Positions 39,295-42,392 of a stretch of DNA of 42,392 nt are shown piece by piece (position 1 is the first letter of the stretch; the number at the start of each line of letters is the position of its first letter). Source of the DNA: Tidjanibacter sp. Lineage in GTDB: Bacteria > Bacteroidota > Bacteroidia > Bacteroidales > Rikenellaceae. Below the pieces are notes generated by a model, which saw nothing but the letters and a program-made list of their open reading frames with translations, was not told where the DNA came from and searched no databases. The DNA lies in NCBI GenBank assembly GCA_017936005.1, contig JAGBGK010000062.1:1-42392 (forward strand). The letters run 5' to 3'. The position numbers and the translations under genes were made by a program.

Positions 39295-40263
39295 ATGATG
39301 GAGTTGTTGGAAATATTAGGCTGTTTCTTGGCCGTTCTATTCTCTTGCGTCCTAATCACAAGAAAGGGTGGGTTGTGCAAATCGCGTTTGTTTACCATCA
39401 CCCCTATCTTCTGTTTTCTCATTCCGCTGCTAACCACTACGCCTAACAACAATGGTCAGAAGCCCAAAATTGTGAGAACTGCGATCGAGTATGAAGTTCT
39501 CCAAGATAAGTTGTATTCAAGATTGTACGAATCCAATAATATATTGGAAGAAGACTCCTTATTAACAGAACGAGACAAAGCAGATAAAGCCGAGGAGGAA
39601 AGACAGGCCATTGCCACCCAGCGAAGCCAAGAGGCATTAGCCAACCCTATAAGTAAGGACCTCTTCAAAAAGTCCCACCTCAACACCGCAAAGCGGCTAA
39701 TCAAATATGTTGAGAGAGAAGAGTATGACCGCTTCAAATCTTGCCTCAACAGCGTTTCGCTCCCAAAAGGTACAGATCTAAAAGTTAGACTGTGCGAAGA
39801 GAATGGCATTGGGGACATTAGCGAACTCTACGTGGAACTACCCGACGGAGAAAAGGATTTTCATATTTTCAGGCAACTGGCGATAAAACCTTCGAGCAGT
39901 GGCGCTTGGCAAACCTACCTACTCCTCTCGCTTGAATCGGTCCTTCCAATGTATTGGCACGCTTGTTACGGAGAGAGAACCTATATATTCAACGAAGCCG
40001 ACCTGACACAACTCACCCAAAATAAAATCGATTATTACGCCGATGCTGCGGTAGTTGACAGCATACGAAACAAAAAATTCGACCTAACCCCCACAATCAT
40101 TGGCAAGGGAGATACCTACCATGTCACTTGCTGCTATTGGAGTCCATTTGCCGGCTTAATCCGAGAGTGTATGGAGGTCATTTTCAAGGATGGGAAAGTC
40201 TATGACGTACACAGGTTCGCCTTGGAGGTACTACACGAATACAGGTGTGGCGTTGTTTTTTAG
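39295..40263 (+). CDS. Membrane-anchored protein of unknown function
   Basis: A 322-residue protein. Two hydrophobic helices near the N-terminus (about residues 4-21 and 33-49) form a hairpin anchor. A charged, probably helical segment follows (residues 85-125, with DKADKAEEERQA), then a mixed alpha/beta C-terminal domain (residues 150-322) with several Cys and Tyr residues. No family is recognised. It has lower GC and less biased codon use than neighbouring housekeeping genes. It lies 34 bases after the barrel gene and ends at a bidirectional terminator shared with clpX. Confidence 0.68.
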   Translation: MMELLEILGCFLAVLFSCVLITRKGGLCKSRLFTITPIFCFLIPLLTTTPNNNGQKPKIVRTAIEYEVLQDKLYSRLYESNNILEEDSLLTERDKADKAEEERQAIATQRSQEALANPISKDLFKKSHLNTAKRLIKYVEREEYDRFKSCLNSVSLPKGTDLKVRLCEENGIGDISELYVELPDGEKDFHIFRQLAIKPSSSGAWQTYLLLSLESVLPMYWHACYGERTYIFNEADLTQLTQNKIDYYADAAVVDSIRNKKFDLTPTIIGKGDTYHVTCCYWSPFAGLIRECMEVIFKDGKVYDVHRFALEVLHEYRCGVVF

Positions 40264-40273
40264 CCACAAAAAC

Positions 40274-40302
40274 AAAGGGAGAAGCGCAATGCTTCTCCCT
40301 TT
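40274..40302. terminator. Bidirectional terminator between convergent genes
   Basis: AAAGGGAGAAGC (40274-40285) pairs perfectly with GCTTCTCCCTTT (40291-40302) around GCAAT. Confidence 0.85.
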
Positions 40303-40326
40303 ATTGTATATAGTGGGCACACCACC

Positions 40327-41598
40327 TTACTTCATGCCATTGAGCATCTTCGCCCTCTCCATACGCTCCTTGGCGTAGGGCAGCGTAACCCTGAACTCCT
40401 TGCTCTCCGACGAGGGCAACTCAAACATCGCATCGGTCATTATGGCCTCGCAAATGTTCCTCAAACCACGAGCCCCAAGGCGGAACTCCTGTGCCTTCTC
40501 CACAATGTAGTCCAGCACGTCGTCGTCAAACTCCACCTTCACGCCGTCCAACTCAAAGAGGCGCACATATTGTTTGATGATGGAGTTCTTTGGCTCGGTG
40601 AGAATCTGGCGCAGAGCCTCCCTATCAAGCGGTTGGAGGTAGGTCAGCACCGGCATACGGCCCACCAACTCGGGGATGAGTCCAAACGAGCGCAAATCCT
40701 GCGGAGTGATATACTGCATCAGATTCTTGCGGTCGATACGCACCGTTGCACTTTGGTTGAAACCAACAACGCGGGTGTTGAGCCTATCGGCAATCTTCTT
40801 GTCGATGCCGTCAAAGGCGCCACCGCACACAAAGAGAATGTTGTTTGTATTGACCTGCACAAACTTCTGCTCTGGGTGCTTACGTCCGCCCTGTGGTGGC
40901 ACGTTCACAACCGTACCCTCCAAAATCTTCAACAGAGCCTGCTGCACTCCCTCGCCACTCACATCACGAGTGATGGATGGGTTGTCGCTCTTGCGTGCAA
41001 TCTTGTCCACCTCGTCGATGAAGACAATGCCCCTCTCGGCCTGCTCCACATCGTAGTCGGCCACCTGTAAGAGGCGCGAGAGAATACTCTCCACATCCTC
41101 GCCCACATAGCCTGCCTCGGTGAGCACCGTGGCGTCCACAATGGCAAAGGGCACCTTCAAGAGGCGTGCAATGGTGCGAGCCAACAAGGTTTTACCCGTA
41201 CCCGTCTCACCCACCATAATGATGTTGGACTTCTCAATCTCCACCTCGTCGTTGACAGCCTTTTCGGTTCCTTTGGCGAGGATACGCTTGTAGTGGTTAT
41301 AGACCGCCACCGAGAGAGTCTTCTTGGCAGCGTCCTGACCAATCACATATTTGTCCAAAAACTCCTTAATCTCGGCAGGCTTGGGCACATCCTCCCTACG
41401 AATGGGAGCACCCCCCTTGGCCGTTTTCTTCTTCTTGGAGGCGTTCTGCTCCTGCAACACATCATAGCCCCTCTCCACGCACTCGTCGCAGATGGTCGCA
41501 CCATTCATACCCGAAAAGAGCATACCCACCTCGGCAGCACTGCGTCCACAGAAGGAACAACAATCGTAGCCTCCGCGCTTGTTATTATCTTTTGCCAT
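40327..41598 (-). CDS. clpX: ATP-dependent Clp protease ATP-binding subunit ClpX
   Basis: ClpX unfolds tagged proteins and feeds them to ClpP. The 423-residue protein has the N-terminal zinc-binding domain (Cys14-x-x-Cys17 and Cys37-x-x-Cys40), Walker A GETGTGKT (130-137), the pore loop GYVGED (163-168), Walker [14 protein letters not shown] (191-203), the ClpP-docking region near [14 protein letters not shown], and the C-terminal sensor-2 motif GARGLRN. Length is normal. It starts 13 bases after clpP, so the two form an operon. Confidence 0.97.
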   Translation of the reverse strand: MAKDNNKRGGYDCCSFCGRSAAEVGMLFSGMNGATICDECVERGYDVLQEQNASKKKKTAKGGAPIRREDVPKPAEIKEFLDKYVIGQDAAKKTLSVAVYNHYKRILAKGTEKAVNDEVEIEKSNIIMVGETGTGKTLLARTIARLLKVPFAIVDATVLTEAGYVGEDVESILSRLLQVADYDVEQAERGIVFIDEVDKIARKSDNPSITRDVSGEGVQQALLKILEGTVVNVPPQGGRKHPEQKFVQVNTNNILFVCGGAFDGIDKKIADRLNTRVVGFNQSATVRIDRKNLMQYITPQDLRSFGLIPELVGRMPVLTYLQPLDREALRQILTEPKNSIIKQYVRLFELDGVKVEFDDDVLDYIVEKAQEFRLGARGLRNICEAIMTDAMFELPSSESKEFRVTLPYAKERMERAKMLNGMK

Positions 41599-41611
41599 AG
41601 TGTCTTTGCAC

Positions 41612-42292
41612 CTATTTGTCGTTCAACGCCTTACGGCTCACCAACACCTCGTCGATGAGTCCATACTCTTTGGCCTCCTCGGCCCTCATCCAATAGTCCC
41701 TGTCGGCATCGGCTGCGATGCGCTCGATGGGCTGACCGGAGTGGGAGGAGAGAATCTGGTAGAGCTCCTGCTTGTATTTGAGAATCTCTCGTGCAGTAAT
41801 CTCAATATCCGAAGCCTGTCCCTGCACACCACCCAGCGGCTGGTGAATCATCACCCTGCTGTGTGGCAGAGCCGAACGCCTACCCTTTGCACCTGCGGTG
41901 AGCAACACAGCACCCATAGATGCTGCCATACCCGTACAGATGGTCGACACCTGTGGAGCAACAAGCTGCATCGTGTCGTAGATACCCAAACCTGCCGACA
42001 CACTACCACCGGGCGAGTTGATGTAGATTTGGATGTCCCTCTCGGGGTCTTGCGTTTCGAGGAAGAGTAGTTGCGCCTCGATGATGTTGGCCACATCGTC
42101 ATCAATGGGCGCACCGAGGAAGATGATGCGGTCCATCATAAGCCTCGAAAAAACATCCATCTGCGCCATATTAAGTTTGCGCTCTTCGATGATTGTCGGC
42201 GACACGTATGCGTCGGTAAACGACTGATACCTGTGCAGGTTGAGCGACGAGATGCCCTGCGAAAGGGCAAATTTTTGAAACTCGTTTTTCAT
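41612..42292 (-). CDS. clpP: ATP-dependent Clp protease proteolytic subunit ClpP
   Basis: A 226-residue serine protease subunit with the complete triad: Ser125 in GMAASMGA, His150 in [11 protein letters not shown] and Asp199 in ADRDYW. The segments [18 protein letters not shown] and EYGLIDEVL are family hallmarks. The N-terminus is about 25 residues longer than in E. coli ClpP and may be processed. It precedes clpX. A -7 box at 42356-42363 drives the pair. Confidence 0.97.
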   Translation of the reverse strand: MKNEFQKFALSQGISSLNLHRYQSFTDAYVSPTIIEERKLNMAQMDVFSRLMMDRIIFLGAPIDDDVANIIEAQLLFLETQDPERDIQIYINSPGGSVSAGLGIYDTMQLVAPQVSTICTGMAASMGAVLLTAGAKGRRSALPHSRVMIHQPLGGVQGQASDIEITAREILKYKQELYQILSSHSGQPIERIAADADRDYWMRAEEAKEYGLIDEVLVSRKALNDK

Positions 42293-42355
42293 ATCTTGTG
42301 TGTGTTCTAATTGTCAACTAATGCAAACCTCGCACCAATGGCGCAAATGGTCGCT

Positions 42356-42363
42356 CAAAGATA
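42356..42363 (-). promoter_or_regulatory. Bacteroidetes -7 box for clpP-clpX
   Basis: TATCTTTG on the minus strand, 63 bases before the clpP ATG. Repeat DNA of the GAAAATT/GGAAAAT family starts at about 42373, again in the expected -33 region. Confidence 0.6.
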
Positions 42364-42372
42364 CGAAACAAA

Positions 42373-42392
42373 TTGAGAATTGAAAATGGAAA
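42373..42392. repeat. Heptanucleotide repeat (GAGAATT, GAAAATG units), cut by the window end
   Basis: Units in 7-base register of the same family as at 19690, 33832 and 36421. The array continues beyond the window. Confidence 0.6.

Overview
The window looks like a chromosomal segment of a gut-type Bacteroidales bacterium, possibly Rikenellaceae/Alistipes-like; the genus is an inference from gene content and moderate GC. The evidence is a SusC/SusD pair, many lipoproteins with Bacteroidetes-style signal peptides, S-type sulfatases, a fimbrillin-like lipoprotein, the carboxyspermidine route to spermidine, and at least twelve promoters with the Bacteroidetes -7 box TAnnTTTG. The RNA gene recognised with confidence is one tRNA-Arg(ACG). 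No phage, insertion sequence, integrase or CRISPR array was seen.

Layout. (1) 64-4825, minus: a housekeeping operon read ruvA, YbbR-like, coaE, folP, lolD-like, DUF2400, trmN6, with stop/start overlaps in the middle. (2) 4956-9475, plus: a Skp/OmpH-like lipoprotein with a strong terminator, then a fused AlkA-Ogt DNA repair enzyme, a lipoprotein, a secreted esterase, a DUF3127 protein with an SSB-like C-terminal tip, and a metallophosphoesterase. (3) 9584-19464, minus: a five-gene outer-membrane uptake locus made of a zinc metalloprotease, SusC, SusD and two surface lipoproteins; the protease suggests protein or peptide as substrate. (4) 19465-20411: a gene-poor, repeat-rich gap that also holds a likely orphan small RNA on the minus strand. 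(5) 20412-25672, plus: a ureohydrolase, an FKBP isomerase lipoprotein, a two-gene lipoprotein cassette flanked by 77-bp direct repeats, and nhaA. (6) 25881-33745, plus: two S-type sulfatases, a PHP/DUF3604 protein and a ROK sugar kinase, suggesting sulfated-glycan use, then a 46-residue small protein and a fimbrillin/beta-helix lipoprotein. (7) 33949-37271, plus: the two spermidine genes (carboxy(nor)spermidine dehydrogenase and decarboxylase), a NifX/NifB-like protein and the tRNA. (8) 37458-40263, plus: a lipoprotein, a small beta-barrel and an unknown membrane-anchored protein. (9) 40327-42292, minus: clpP-clpX.

The most unusual signal lies between the genes. At least ten intergenic gaps carry short tandem arrays with a strict 7-base period but different unit sequences (such as GTCGACC, AACTGAT, GACGTTA, GAAAATT, CAGCTAA). 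Two gaps (19686-20036 and 36420-36717) combine these arrays with 9-base arrays, a CGGGTA..TACCCG hairpin and a larger palindrome. Other leads are the orphan small RNA near 20160-20272, the mosaic 3' ends of the two lipoprotein genes at 22383-24067, and the small protein preceding the fimbrillin-like gene.
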